From Halobaculum sp. MBLA0143 (lineage in GTDB: Archaea > Halobacteriota > Halobacteria > Halobacteriales > Haloferacaceae), in contig NZ_JBGKAC010000001.1 of the NCBI RefSeq assembly GCF_041361465.1, positions 1,364,001 through 1,428,000 on the forward strand: a stretch of DNA of 64,000 bases, written 5' to 3'. A program made the position numbers and the translations under genes. Shown here one piece after another: positions 8,359 to 17,191 of this stretch. Positions within the stretch are counted from its first letter, which is position 1. Every line of letters begins with the position of its first letter. Under the pieces are notes generated by a model that saw nothing but the letters and a program-made list of their open reading frames with translations, searched no databases and was not told where the DNA came from.

Positions 8359-9060
8359 GTGAACCTGAGAGAGGCAGTTCGAACGCGGCGGTCGGTCCAC
8401 CAGTACAGCGACGAGTCGCTGTCACGAGAGACGATCCGAGAGATCGTCGACGACGCGCGGTTCGCTCCGTCCGGGTACAACCTCCAGCCGTGGGAGTTCC
8501 TGGTGCTGGACGAGCAGTCCGACCAGGAGACGCTGCGGGAGGTGGCGTACGAGCAGGAACACGTCACGGAGGCGGGCGCGGCGGTCGTCGTGTTCGGCAA
8601 CACGGACCCGGCGGCCCACGCCGAGGCCGTCTTCGACGACTGGCTGGACAAGGGGTACCTCCCCGGGGAGGAGGTCAAGCAGGGACTGCTGGAGAACGTC
8701 GCCGGAATGGCGGATCTGCCGGAGGCGGAACGGCGGGTGTGGACCACCCGGTCGTCGTCTCTGGCGGCGATGACGCTGATGCTGGCCGCCTGGGACCGCG
8801 GGGTCGCCTCCTGTCCGATGGAGGGGTTCGACGCCGACGGGCTCGTCGACGCCTTCGACGTGCCGGACGGCTACGAGCCCGTCATGCTCGTCACGCTGGG
8901 CTACCCCGCCGAGGGGGCCGACGACGTGGACAACGACCGCAAGGCGCGCCGGTCCGTCGACGAGATCACTCACTTCGGTTCGTTCGATCCCGTCTCGGAG
9001 ACGGACGTCGCCGAGACGGAGACGACGGAGGCGGTGGAGGCGGTGAAGGCGGACGATTGA
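8359..9060 (+). CDS. Nitroreductase-family FMN oxidoreductase
   Basis: A 233-residue nitroreductase-like protein. It shows the FMN-binding N-terminus (RTRRSVHQYSDE with conserved Arg-Arg-Ser), FAPSGYNLQPWEFLV, and the C-terminal helix bearing GYPAEG. These enzymes reduce nitroaromatics, quinones or flavins with NAD(P)H as homodimers. GTG at 8359 (VNLREAVRTRRS) is chosen because the family begins right there; earlier in-frame codons carry no domain signal. The last ~25 residues are a Glu/Thr-rich tail. Confidence 0.85.
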   Translation: MNLREAVRTRRSVHQYSDESLSRETIREIVDDARFAPSGYNLQPWEFLVLDEQSDQETLREVAYEQEHVTEAGAAVVVFGNTDPAAHAEAVFDDWLDKGYLPGEEVKQGLLENVAGMADLPEAERRVWTTRSSSLAAMTLMLAAWDRGVASCPMEGFDADGLVDAFDVPDGYEPVMLVTLGYPAEGADDVDNDRKARRSVDEITHFGSFDPVSETDVAETETTEAVEAVKADD

Positions 9061-9104
9061 CACCACCAGCAGACTGATTACGCGTCGGTTGCGGTAGGCG
9101 AACA

Positions 9105-12100
9105 GTGAGTGACGAGACGGATGGAGCGGCGTCGCCGGACGACGACGGCGTCGACGGCGTCGAACTCGGCGGACGACGGGAGTACGGACGTGCGGCGGTG
9201 ACGCTGCTGGCGGCGGCGACACTCGTGCTCGTGGCCGCGGCGGTGCCGGCGGTGGTCGGGAGCGGGGCGCCGCCGGCGCTGTCGCTGTCGCCGTTCGGCG
9301 GCGGGACGGCGGGGGAGGCGGCCGACGCGGCCGGCGACGCCGGACTCCCGAGCGGTTCGGGCGCCGGCGGAGCCGGTGGACTCGGCGGTGACCTCGCCGG
9401 CGGCAGCGGCGGCGGGTTCGGTGCGCTGTCGGCCGCGGAGTCGGCCAGCGTCGGCGGCGCGACCGCGCCGGGCGACGACCGACCGTTGGCGAATCAGAGC
9501 GCGGAGGTTCACTTCGTCGTCGAGAGCAGCGCACCGTCGTACTGGCGCACTGGAGCCTACGGCGACTACACCGGCCAGGGGTTCGAGCGCGCCGGCGAGT
9601 CCCGGTCGTTCGACGGGACGGTGCCGGCGGGGCCGCTGCGGGGCGACCGGGTGGCCTACGAGGTGACGCTCCGGCAGTCGGCGACGGCGCTGCCGACCGT
9701 CTGGCGTCCCGCACGGGTGGACGCGCCGGCGGGGACGCGGCTGGCGCCGGGGGCGTCGTTGGCGCGGTCGGAGCCGGTGCCGGCCGGCCGGAGCTACGAG
9801 GGAGTGTCGTACAACCCCGCTCGGGAGCCGGCGGTGTTGCGCGCGGCCGGCCGGGACTACCCGACGGCCGTCACGGAGCGTTACCTCGGGGTCGGGAACG
9901 CGCCGGAGACGGAACGGGTCGCGGCGTTCACGAGCGAACTGACGAGCGACGCCGGCACGCCGTACGCGACCGCCGTCCAGATCGAGCGGTGGCTGGAGGC
10001 CAACCGGAACTACTCGCTGTCGGCGACCCACGACCCCAGCGACGGGACGGTCGCCTCACAGTTCCTGTTCGAGATGGAGCGGGGCTACTGCGAGTACTTC
10101 GCCGCGACGATGACCGTCATGCTGCGCACCCAGGACGTGCCGGCGCGGTACGTCGTCGGCTACTCCACCGGCCAACGCACCGGCCCGGGGGAGTACACCG
10201 TCCGGGCGATGAACGCCCACGCCTGGGTAGAGGTGTACTTCCCGGACGTTGGGTGGGTGCGGTTCGACCCCACGCCCGGGAGCCAACGACTCTCGGCGGA
10301 GCGACGGGCGTACGCCAACCAGACCGGCGCCTCGGCGGCGTCGTACAGTCCGACGGAGTCCGGCAGTCCCGGCGAGACGTTCGATCCGAACGGAACCACG
10401 ACGACGGACGACACCCCCGTCACGCCCCCCGCCGACGCCACCGGGACGGAGGCGACCGACGGGTCGCCCTCGACCGACACGACGCCCGGCGAAGGAACCG
10501 GGACCACGGGCGGCACCGACGGCGCTGACGGGACTTCCACGGGGGACACACCGGGCGAGCGCGGCACCCCTGGCGACGACGCGACACCGAGCGCGCCGAC
10601 CGCGACACCCCCCGGCGACGGAACGCCGAGTGGTGACGCGACGGCGACTGGCGGCAGGACCCCAGGCGGTGACGCGACCGCGACCGAGGGCGGAACGCCG
10701 AGTGGCGACCCGACCGCGACTGACGGCAGGACCCCGGGTGGTGACGTGACGGCGACCGAGGGTGGAACGCCGGGCGGTGACGCGACCGCGACCCCCGGAG
10801 ACGACACACCAACTGAGACGGATCCGGCTGGCACGGAGACGGCGGGAGCCACACAGACACCGACGGGCACAGAGACACCAGAAGCCGCAGAGCCACCCGG
10901 TAGTGTGGAGACACCGACCGGCACGGAGACACCCAGTAGTGTGGAGACACCGACCGGCACGGAGACACCCAGTAGTGCGGAGACACCGACCGGCACGGAG
11001 ACACCCAGTAGTACCGAGACACCGACCGGTACGGAGACACCGACCGACACAGAGACGCCCAGTGACGACGAGACGGACAGCCCGCCGCCGCTCGCGGTCG
11101 ATCTCAACCGGACGGCCGTGCCGGGCGCGACAGTCGCGGTGACGGTGACGCGTGCCGACGAACCGATCCAGGGAGCGGTCGTCCTGTTCAACGGTGCCCG
11201 GATCGGCACGACGAACGACACCGGAGTCGTCGTCGCCCGGGTGCCGTACGCACGGGAGCTGAACGTCACCGTCCGGGCGCCGGCGCGGCGGGCGTCGGGG
11301 GGGGCCGCGGGCGGGCTGCCGCCGACACGGAACGCGACCGCCGGCGACGGCAACTCCACGACCTACCCGCTCGACACGCGGGTGTCGGTGTCCGTCGTCG
11401 GCAACGTGCGGAGCGGGCGCACGGTGACGGTCGTCGCGGCCGTCAGTGACACCCCGGTTCGCGGGGCGGCGGTGCGGCTCGACGGTGAACGGGTCGCCCG
11501 CACCGGCCCCCGCGGACGGGCGAGCGTCCGGCTCCCGACGACGCCGGGCGAGTACACGCTGACGGTGCGGCGCGGGCCGGTCGCGGGCAACCGAACGGTG
11601 CAGATCCACCGCCTGAACGCGACCAGCGCCGTCGGGTGGCCGGTGGCGCTGCCGTTCGCACCCGTCACCCTCTCGACGACGCTGGACGGGCAGCCGGTGG
11701 ACGGCGCGACGGTGAGCCGTGGAGGCGCCGGGCTCGCCGAGACCGGCGCGGACGGCACCGCGACGCTGTCGCTCCCGGTCGCGGCGGCGCCGACGTACGT
11801 CGTTCGGGCGAACGGCCAGCGCGCGACCACGACCGTCGCCGGCGTCGGCCGGACGACCGCCGGGGTCGGAGTCGTCGCCCTCGGCCTGCTCGTCGGGGCC
11901 GTCGCCCTCGTCCGGCGCACCGGCGTCGGTCCGCAGACGGTCGTCGCCCGACTCCGACGCGTCGCCGTCCTCGCCGGGCGGACGGTGTTGTCTGCGGTGC
12001 TGCGGGTCGCGGCCGCGGCCGACCGGGCCAGCGACGCGTTGCTGTCACTGTTGGGTGATCTGCTGGCCCGTCGGGTGACGCTCGCCCGACTCCCCGGCCG

Positions 12101-12533
12101 ACTGGCCGCGCTCGCCCGTGGCGCCGGGCTCGCGCTGGTCGCCGGACTCGGAGACCTCCTCGCGGCCGTCCGACGGATCGGGCGCGCCGCCGCCGGCGAC
12201 GGCACCACGACCGCGACGACGGCGGCCGACTCCGGCGGTGACGGCGAGTCGTCGGCGACCCCGTCCGCGAGACAGACGATCCGGACGACCTGGACGCAGT
12301 TCGTCCGACTGCTCACCGTCCGGAGCGTCCGGACGCTGACGCCGGGCGAGTTGGCTCGGTGGGCTATCGAACGCGACGGGCTCCCGGCGGGCCCGGTACG
12401 GACGCTGCGCGACGGCTACCGCGCCGTGGAGTACGGCGACGCCGACCCCCGGAACTACGTCGACCGGGTGACGGAGGCGCTCGCGGGGCTGCGGGGCGAC
12501 GACACCGAAGACGACGGGGGTGAGTCGCCGTGA
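9105..12533 (+). CDS. Membrane-anchored transglutaminase-like protein with repeat linker and C-terminal DUF4129-like domain
   Basis: An 1142-residue surface protein. One transmembrane helix (about 32-52) is followed by a Gly-rich stretch. The transglutaminase core follows, with the likely triad Cys329 (GYCEYFAAT), His372 (MNAHAWVEVY) and Asp388 (WVRFDPTPG). A long Thr/Pro/Gly linker with two 12-residue repeat arrays (about 507-655), carboxypeptidase-regulatory/Ig-like beta domains, a second membrane segment (about 925-945), and a cytoplasmic C-terminus ending in a DUF4129-like helical module complete it. It heads four genes joined by four-base overlaps. The role is probably protein cross-linking or proteolysis at the cell surface, by analogy with TgpA-type proteins. 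It lacks the multi-helix N-terminus of bacterial TgpA. Confidence 0.85.
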   Translation: MSDETDGAASPDDDGVDGVELGGRREYGRAAVTLLAAATLVLVAAAVPAVVGSGAPPALSLSPFGGGTAGEAADAAGDAGLPSGSGAGGAGGLGGDLAGGSGGGFGALSAAESASVGGATAPGDDRPLANQSAEVHFVVESSAPSYWRTGAYGDYTGQGFERAGESRSFDGTVPAGPLRGDRVAYEVTLRQSATALPTVWRPARVDAPAGTRLAPGASLARSEPVPAGRSYEGVSYNPAREPAVLRAAGRDYPTAVTERYLGVGNAPETERVAAFTSELTSDAGTPYATAVQIERWLEANRNYSLSATHDPSDGTVASQFLFEMERGYCEYFAATMTVMLRTQDVPARYVVGYSTGQRTGPGEYTVRAMNAHAWVEVYFPDVGWVRFDPTPGSQRLSAERRAYANQTGASAASYSPTESGSPGETFDPNGTTTTDDTPVTPPADATGTEATDGSPSTDTTPGEGTGTTGGTDGADGTSTGDTPGERGTPGDDATPSAPTATPPGDGTPSGDATATGGRTPGGDATATEGGTPSGDPTATDGRTPGGDVTATEGGTPGGDATATPGDDTPTETDPAGTETAGATQTPTGTETPEAAEPPGSVETPTGTETPSSVETPTGTETPSSAETPTGTETPSSTETPTGTETPTDTETPSDDETDSPPPLAVDLNRTAVPGATVAVTVTRADEPIQGAVVLFNGARIGTTNDTGVVVARVPYARELNVTVRAPARRASGGAAGGLPPTRNATAGDGNSTTYPLDTRVSVSVVGNVRSGRTVTVVAAVSDTPVRGAAVRLDGERVARTGPRGRASVRLPTTPGEYTLTVRRGPVAGNRTVQIHRLNATSAVGWPVALPFAPVTLSTTLDGQPVDGATVSRGGAGLAETGADGTATLSLPVAAAPTYVVRANGQRATTTVAGVGRTTAGVGVVALGLLVGAVALVRRTGVGPQTVVARLRRVAVLAGRTVLSAVLRVAAAADRASDALLSLLGDLLARRVTLARLPGRLAALARGAGLALVAGLGDLLAAVRRIGRAAAGDGTTTATTAADSGGDGESSATPSARQTIRTTWTQFVRLLTVRSVRTLTPGELARWAIERDGLPAGPVRTLRDGYRAVEYGDADPRNYVDRVTEALAGLRGDDTEDDGGESP
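10623..10805 (+). repeat. 36-bp coding repeat array (12-residue TPxGDxTATxGx units)
   Basis: Five consecutive 12-codon units within the transglutaminase linker. Units alternate between TPSGDATATGGR-type and TPGGDVTATEGG-type. Repeats at both DNA and protein level imply recent expansion by slippage or unequal exchange. Confidence 0.8.
10905..11060 (+). repeat. 36-bp coding repeat array (12-residue VETPTGTETPSS units)
   Basis: Three to four near-identical 36-base units encoding VETPTGTETPSS variants, ending in a shorter TDTETPSDDE. They probably form an extended, glycosylation-rich spacer between the catalytic domain and the beta domains outside the cell. Confidence 0.8.
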
Positions 12534-13168
12534 CTCCGCGACGGATCCTGACGGCCGTCGTCGGCTGGCTCGGGGTCGCGGCGCTGGCCGTCGCGGTCGC
12601 CGTCGCCGTCGCACCGGCGACGACGGCCGAACTGCTGCCCGCCGTCGGGTCGCTGACGGAGCTGTTGGCCGAGTTCGACGGCCAACTGTTGCTGGTGGCC
12701 GCCGCGGCGTTCGCGGGCTCGTTGGCCGTCGTCTTCTCCCGAGTCGGCGTCTCGGCGACCGAGGCGACGGACGCCGCGATGGACGGCCGGGACGGCCAGC
12801 CCGCCGAGGCAGTCACGGTGCCGACGGAGACGATCACGGGCTCGGGACTGGACAGAGCGTTCGACCGGGTGCGGGGAGCGTCGCTCGACAGCACGGTCGA
12901 CCGACTCCGCGGGATGGCCGTCGCCGTCGAGCGGACGACCGCCGGCGTCGATCCGGAGACGGCCCGCGACCGAGTCCGACACGGCGAGTGGACGGACGAC
13001 GAGCTCGCGGCGGCCGTCCTCGGCGAGGCGGTTCCGGTACCGGTGGTCGCGCGGCTGCGCGCCTGGCTCGACGAGGAGCGCGAGGCGCGCCGCCGGCTCC
13101 GCCGGACGGTCGCGGCCGTGGAGACGCGGCTGGACGACGACGGGCCGAGCGGGGGTGGGTCCGCGTGA
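12530..13168 (+). CDS. Two-helix membrane protein of the transglutaminase/DUF58 operon (DUF7269-like)
   Basis: A 212-residue protein with two N-terminal transmembrane helices (about 5-28 and 50-72), then a cytoplasmic domain with conserved-looking segments (RDRVRHGEWTDDELAAAVLG) and a basic C-terminal helix. GTG at 12530 overlaps the previous stop. Haloarchaeal DUF58/transglutaminase clusters regularly carry a protein of this kind, which I believe is annotated as DUF7269; the biochemical role is unknown. It probably acts as an accessory of the DUF58 protein. Confidence 0.7.
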   Translation: MTPRRILTAVVGWLGVAALAVAVAVAVAPATTAELLPAVGSLTELLAEFDGQLLLVAAAAFAGSLAVVFSRVGVSATEATDAAMDGRDGQPAEAVTVPTETITGSGLDRAFDRVRGASLDSTVDRLRGMAVAVERTTAGVDPETARDRVRHGEWTDDELAAAVLGEAVPVPVVARLRAWLDEEREARRRLRRTVAAVETRLDDDGPSGGGSA

Positions 13169-14742
13169 CGGACGAGTCGACGAGCGCCGACGCGACCGAG
13201 ACGCGGGCGGCGGACACACGCGCGACCGACGCCGAGACGGCCGGCGACTGGGACTGGGTCGACGAGGAGTGGGACGAGCCGACCGGCGGCGGAGGGGGCG
13301 GTGACACCGCGGGGAGCAGTGACGACGACATCGGAGCGACCGACGAGAGTGAGACGACCGACGAGAGCGAGACGGCCGACGAGACGGCGACGGTGCTCGG
13401 TCGGGAGCGGCTGTGGCGTCGGTGGCGGGTGTGGCTCGGTGGGGCCCTTGGCCTCGTCGGGCTGGGGCTGTTGTACGGCGCACCGTTGGTCGTTGCGAGC
13501 GCGGTGGTGCCGCTGACGTACGTCGGCTACGCGGCCGTGTCGGCGCTGCCGGCGACGGCGAGTGTCCGGCTGACCCGCGCGGTGCCCGACCGCCAGACGA
13601 CACCCGGGGACGCCGTCCCGGTGGAACTCACCGTCGAGAACGACGGCGACGCGGTCCTGACGGATCTGCGGGTGGTCGACGGCGTCCCCGAGGAGCTGGG
13701 GGTCGTGGACGGCTCCCCGCGGGCGGCGCTGTCGCTCCGCCCCGGGGAGACGGCGAGCCTGCAGTACGAGGTGGTCGCCCGCAGGGGGAGCTACCAGTTC
13801 GACGCCGGTCGCGTCCGGGTCCGGTCGTTGGCCGGCAGCGACGCGGCGACGCTCTCCGTCCCGGTCGGCGGCGACGACGCCGTCGGCTGTACCGCGCCGG
13901 CGGCGACGGTCGGCGTCTCGCGTGCGGCGCCGCTGGGCGTCGGGAGCGCGACGGCCGACACCGGCGGCGAGGGGCTGGAGTTCCACAGCACCCGGACGTA
14001 CCGCCGTGGCGACCCCCGGTCGCGGGTGAACTGGCGGCAGTACGCGAAGCGTCGCCAGCTCGTCACGACGGAGTTCCGAGAGGAGCGCGCCGGCCGGGCG
14101 GTGGTGCTGGTGGACGTGCGGCCGTCGACCCGACGGTCGGCGGCCGCGGCCCACCCGACGGGTGCGGAGTACGCCGCCTACGCGGCGGAGGCGGCCGTCG
14201 AACGGCTCCGCGCGGACGGGGACGAGGTGTCGCTCGCGGTGTTGGGGCTGTCACCCGAGGCGGTGTCCGTCCCGGTGTCGACCGCCGGAGAGACGGCGTG
14301 GGTGCGACGAGCGGACGGCGCCGACGGCCGACGGCGGGCCCGGGAGACGCTGGCGGCCGCGGCCGCGGTCGCGGGCGAGCGGAGCCGGGAGTCGCCCGGG
14401 GAGGGAGGGTACGACGGCGACGTGCCGCGCGGGACGGACGCCGCGGCCGCCTCGCTCGTGGCCCGGTGTCCGGACGGGGCGGAGGTGATCGTGGTCTCCC
14501 CGTTCCCCGACAGCGTGCCGACGGCGTACGCCCGGCGGTTCGCCGTCGCCGGCCACGCCGTCTCCGTGATCGCGCCGGACAACACCGGCGGCGACAGCCT
14601 CGGCGGTCGGACGGCCGCGGTGGCGCGTCGACTCCGGCTCCGGGACGCCCGACCGTTGTGTCGGACCGTCGTCGACTGGCCGAGCGACAGACCGCTAGGG
14701 CTGGCGGTCGCGCGGGCACTCGCCGGGGGTGGACGGCGGTGA
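13165..14742 (+). CDS. DUF58 domain membrane protein
   Basis: A 525-residue protein. It has an acidic N-terminal ~70 residues, two adjacent transmembrane helices (about 88-130), an extracellular beta domain (ATASVRLTRAVPDRQTTPGD onward), then the DUF58 signature (GLEFHSTRTYRRGDPRSRVN, WRQYAKRRQLVTTEF) leading into a vWA-like domain (VVLVDVRPS). DUF58 proteins accompany MoxR AAA+ ATPases and vWA proteins in bacteria and archaea, probably in assembly or maturation of surface complexes. GTG at 13165 overlaps the upstream stop. No MoxR gene is adjacent in this window. Confidence 0.85.
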   Translation: MTDESTSADATETRAADTRATDAETAGDWDWVDEEWDEPTGGGGGGDTAGSSDDDIGATDESETTDESETADETATVLGRERLWRRWRVWLGGALGLVGLGLLYGAPLVVASAVVPLTYVGYAAVSALPATASVRLTRAVPDRQTTPGDAVPVELTVENDGDAVLTDLRVVDGVPEELGVVDGSPRAALSLRPGETASLQYEVVARRGSYQFDAGRVRVRSLAGSDAATLSVPVGGDDAVGCTAPAATVGVSRAAPLGVGSATADTGGEGLEFHSTRTYRRGDPRSRVNWRQYAKRRQLVTTEFREERAGRAVVLVDVRPSTRRSAAAAHPTGAEYAAYAAEAAVERLRADGDEVSLAVLGLSPEAVSVPVSTAGETAWVRRADGADGRRRARETLAAAAAVAGERSRESPGEGGYDGDVPRGTDAAAASLVARCPDGAEVIVVSPFPDSVPTAYARRFAVAGHAVSVIAPDNTGGDSLGGRTAAVARRLRLRDARPLCRTVVDWPSDRPLGLAVARALAGGGRR

Positions 14743-16328
14743 GCCGGTCGGGAGACGCGGACGGCGCCCCGCCGACGGCCAACTGGCGGTCGCCGCCGGT
14801 CGTGACGCTGCTGTCGACGTTGTTGCTCGTGGGCGCCGGCTGGGCGCTGGCGACCGCGGTCGGCGTCGTCGACACGGCCGGCGCGACCGTCGCCGGTGCC
14901 GTCGCCGTCGGCGTCTTGACACGGCTCGCGGCCGCCGACAGCTACCGCCCGGCGGCCGTCGCGGCCGCGACCGTCGTGACGCTGCCGGCCGGCGGGCTGG
15001 CCGTCGCCGGTACGGCGCTCGTCTTCCTCGCGCAGTTCGCCGGCTCGGCGCCCGTCGGGGCGGTGTTCGTCGTCGCCGGCCTCGGCGTCGCGGCGCTGGG
15101 GGCGACCGGGCTCCCGGGCGAGCCCGTGGCGTCGCGTGGACTCTCGGCGGCCGCCGCGGTCGCGCTGACTGCGACCCTGCTCGTCGGGACGGCCGCGTCG
15201 CTGCCGGCGCTCCGGGCCGTCGCCGCCGCCGAGGCGGGGGTGACCGTGTCGCTCGCGCCGTTGTCGTCGTTCGTCGACCGACTCGTGACGGTCGTCGTCA
15301 CCCCGGGAGCGTCGCCGCCGCCGGTCGGCAGCCTCCTCGCGGTCGCCGGGCTGGCGGCGGTGACGCTCGCGGCCGCGTCGCGCCGGCTGCCCGTCGTAGA
15401 ACTGCTGGACGACGAGACCGAGGAGACTGCCGGTGCCGTCGCCGTCTACGACGCCACGCTCGCGGCCTTGGACCGCGGGTGGGCGGTCGTCTTCCTCGCC
15501 GGGCCGGTGTGGGCCGTGAACGCGCTCGCGCCGGAACTGCTGTGGTCGCGGGTGCCGCCGGGCCTGACGGAGTCGTTGGGTGCCGCGACGGCGGCGCCGG
15601 GGATCCGGGCGTTCGCGGTCGGGGTCGTCGGCGCCGGGCTGGGCGTCTGGGGAGCCGTCCGGCTCGTTCGAGTCGCCTACCGCACCCGACTGGGCACCCG
15701 GACGGTCGCGGTCGGCTACGCCGCCGGGACGGGCGTGCTCGTGTGGCTGGGGTGGAGCCAGGGTGGTCGGCTGGCGACCACGTTGGTCGCTGCCGCGGCC
15801 GCAGAGCTGCCGGCGTCGGCCGCGGCGACCCTCCGGACGGAGTTCGACGCCGTCGTCGCCTACTACGGCCTGGGGACGGTCGGGTTGGCGCTGGTCGCGG
15901 CGTGTGTCGCCGCGACGGCGACGGTGACGCTCGCGCTGGCCACGGGGGCCGTCGTCGGGCTGGCGCCCGGCTCCGGCGTCGGCCACGGGCTGGCGGCCGC
16001 CGGACTGTTCACCGCCGGCGGGGTCGGACTGGCGGTCGGCGCCGGGCCGGCGCCGGCGACGGGAGCGTTGGTCGCGGCCGTCGCCGTCTGGGACCTCGGG
16101 ACGTACGGCGTCGAGCTCGGGCGAGAGGTGGGTCGTCGCGGCCACGCGCGGGGAGCCGTGTTCGTCCACCTGGGCGGGACGCTGCTCGTCAGCGCCGTCG
16201 CCGCGGTCGGCGCCGTGGCCGCCGTCCGGGCGTGGACGGCCGTGCCGTTCGCGCCCGCGGCACCGGCGTCGGTGGTGCTCGTCGTCGTCGTGCTCGCGCT
16301 CGTCGTGTTCGTCTCACTCCTCCGGTGA
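14739..16328 (+). CDS. Polytopic membrane protein of the DUF58 operon (DUF7519-like)
   Basis: A 529-residue, very Ala/Val/Gly-rich protein with about 12 predicted membrane segments spread over its length and no soluble domain. GTG at 14739 overlaps the DUF58 stop by four bases. Its consistent place at the end of the cluster suggests a membrane component of the same system; I believe related haloarchaeal proteins are annotated as DUF7519. The 3' end overlaps the convergent MaoC gene by 15 bases. Confidence 0.7.
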   Translation: MSRSGDADGAPPTANWRSPPVVTLLSTLLLVGAGWALATAVGVVDTAGATVAGAVAVGVLTRLAAADSYRPAAVAAATVVTLPAGGLAVAGTALVFLAQFAGSAPVGAVFVVAGLGVAALGATGLPGEPVASRGLSAAAAVALTATLLVGTAASLPALRAVAAAEAGVTVSLAPLSSFVDRLVTVVVTPGASPPPVGSLLAVAGLAAVTLAAASRRLPVVELLDDETEETAGAVAVYDATLAALDRGWAVVFLAGPVWAVNALAPELLWSRVPPGLTESLGAATAAPGIRAFAVGVVGAGLGVWGAVRLVRVAYRTRLGTRTVAVGYAAGTGVLVWLGWSQGGRLATTLVAAAAAELPASAAATLRTEFDAVVAYYGLGTVGLALVAACVAATATVTLALATGAVVGLAPGSGVGHGLAAAGLFTAGGVGLAVGAGPAPATGALVAAVAVWDLGTYGVELGREVGRRGHARGAVFVHLGGTLLVSAVAAVGAVAAVRAWTAVPFAPAAPASVVLVVVVLALVVFVSLLR

Positions 16329-16790
16329 GTCGGGCTCCCGCTCCACCATGAACTTCATGTCACCCTCGAACACGACCTCGTCGTCCTGGTTCGTCATCGT
16401 CGAGTCGATCACGACCAGCCCGGCGTCCTCGCGCGAGGACAGCGCCTTCGTCTCGGTGACTTCCATGTCCAGCGAGACGGTGTCGCCCTCGTGGACCGGT
16501 GCCGGAATGTCCATGTAGTTCATCCCGAGGAAAGCCATCACGCGCCGTTCCAGGAACCCACACCGGTAGACGAAGCCGGTCGCCAGCGAGAACGTCATCG
16601 GTCCGTGAGCGACCCGTTCGCCGAACTGTGAGTCGGCGGCGTACTCCGCGTTGGTGTGTAGCTCCGTCCAGTCGCCCGTGAACGACGAGTGCATCACGAA
16701 GTCCGACTCCGTCACCGTCCGGCCGACGCTCTCGAACGTCTGTCCCTCCTCGAACGCCTCGAAGTACTGCGGCTCGTAGCTGTACGGCAC
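16314..16790 (-). CDS. MaoC-family acyl-CoA dehydratase
   Basis: The 158-residue hot-dog-fold protein shows SDFVMHSSFTGDWTELHTN (the MaoC hydratase region with catalytic Asp/His), then FGERVAHGPMTFSLATGF, also typical. It probably hydrates or dehydrates (R)-3-hydroxyacyl-CoA-type thioesters, as in haloarchaeal fatty-acid, polyhydroxyalkanoate or C2/C5 acid metabolism; the substrate is not identifiable here. The ATG at 16790 gives normal family length. Confidence 0.85.
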   Translation of the reverse strand: MPYSYEPQYFEAFEEGQTFESVGRTVTESDFVMHSSFTGDWTELHTNAEYAADSQFGERVAHGPMTFSLATGFVYRCGFLERRVMAFLGMNYMDIPAPVHEGDTVSLDMEVTETKALSSREDAGLVVIDSTMTNQDDEVVFEGDMKFMVEREPDSPEE

Positions 16791-16844
16791 GCCCGTGGCC
16801 TCTCCCGCTCGCGGTAAAAGTTGCGCGGGTCCGCGAGCGTGGTG

Positions 16845-17105
16845 TCAGCCGCCCGACACCGGCGGGAACAGGGCGAGTTCGTCGCCCTCGGAGACGGGGG
16901 TGTCGAGATCCGCCGGCTCCCCCTCGTGGAGGAGGTTGACGTGTGGGCGGAGCTCTCCGTCGTCGTCGGTGACGCGGGCCGCCAGGTCCGGGTGTGCCGA
17001 CAGCAGCGCCGACAGCGCCTCGCCGACGGTGTCGCCGTCCGTCTCCACCGTCGGCTCTTCCGTGCCGGCGACCTCCGCGAGGTCGGCGAACAGTTTCCAC
17101 TGCAC
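16845..17105 (-). CDS. samp1: Ubiquitin-like small archaeal modifier protein SAMP1 / MoaD-like
   Basis: The 86-residue beta-grasp protein starts QWKLFADLAEVAG, runs to LALFPPVSGG and ends in the exposed Gly-Gly needed for adenylation by an E1-like enzyme. This is essentially the SAMP1 pattern of Haloferax, in which the protein is conjugated to lysines (sampylation) and also serves molybdopterin sulfur transfer. GTG at 17105 gives the exact SAMP1-like N-terminus. No E1 (UbaA) is nearby. Confidence 0.9.
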   Translation of the reverse strand: MQWKLFADLAEVAGTEEPTVETDGDTVGEALSALLSAHPDLAARVTDDDGELRPHVNLLHEGEPADLDTPVSEGDELALFPPVSGG

Positions 17106-17191
17106 GGTCGTCGTCCGGTCGCGGCGCGCTTGAGGGTTGTGTCGCGTGCCGGCTCCGGAAGGCTCACGTCGGCGGCGTCGCCAGACGCCGT

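Noticed and set aside
10056-11609. Long antisense ORFs opposite the transglutaminase gene
   Set aside because: They are Arg/Gly/Ser/Val-rich shadows of the repeat linker; the forward gene has domains and operon context.
14729-16351. Arg/Gly-rich ORF in another frame over the DUF7519-like gene
   Set aside because: Typical high-GC frame shadow, with no domain and no start signal; the overlapping GTG frame encodes clear membrane helices.
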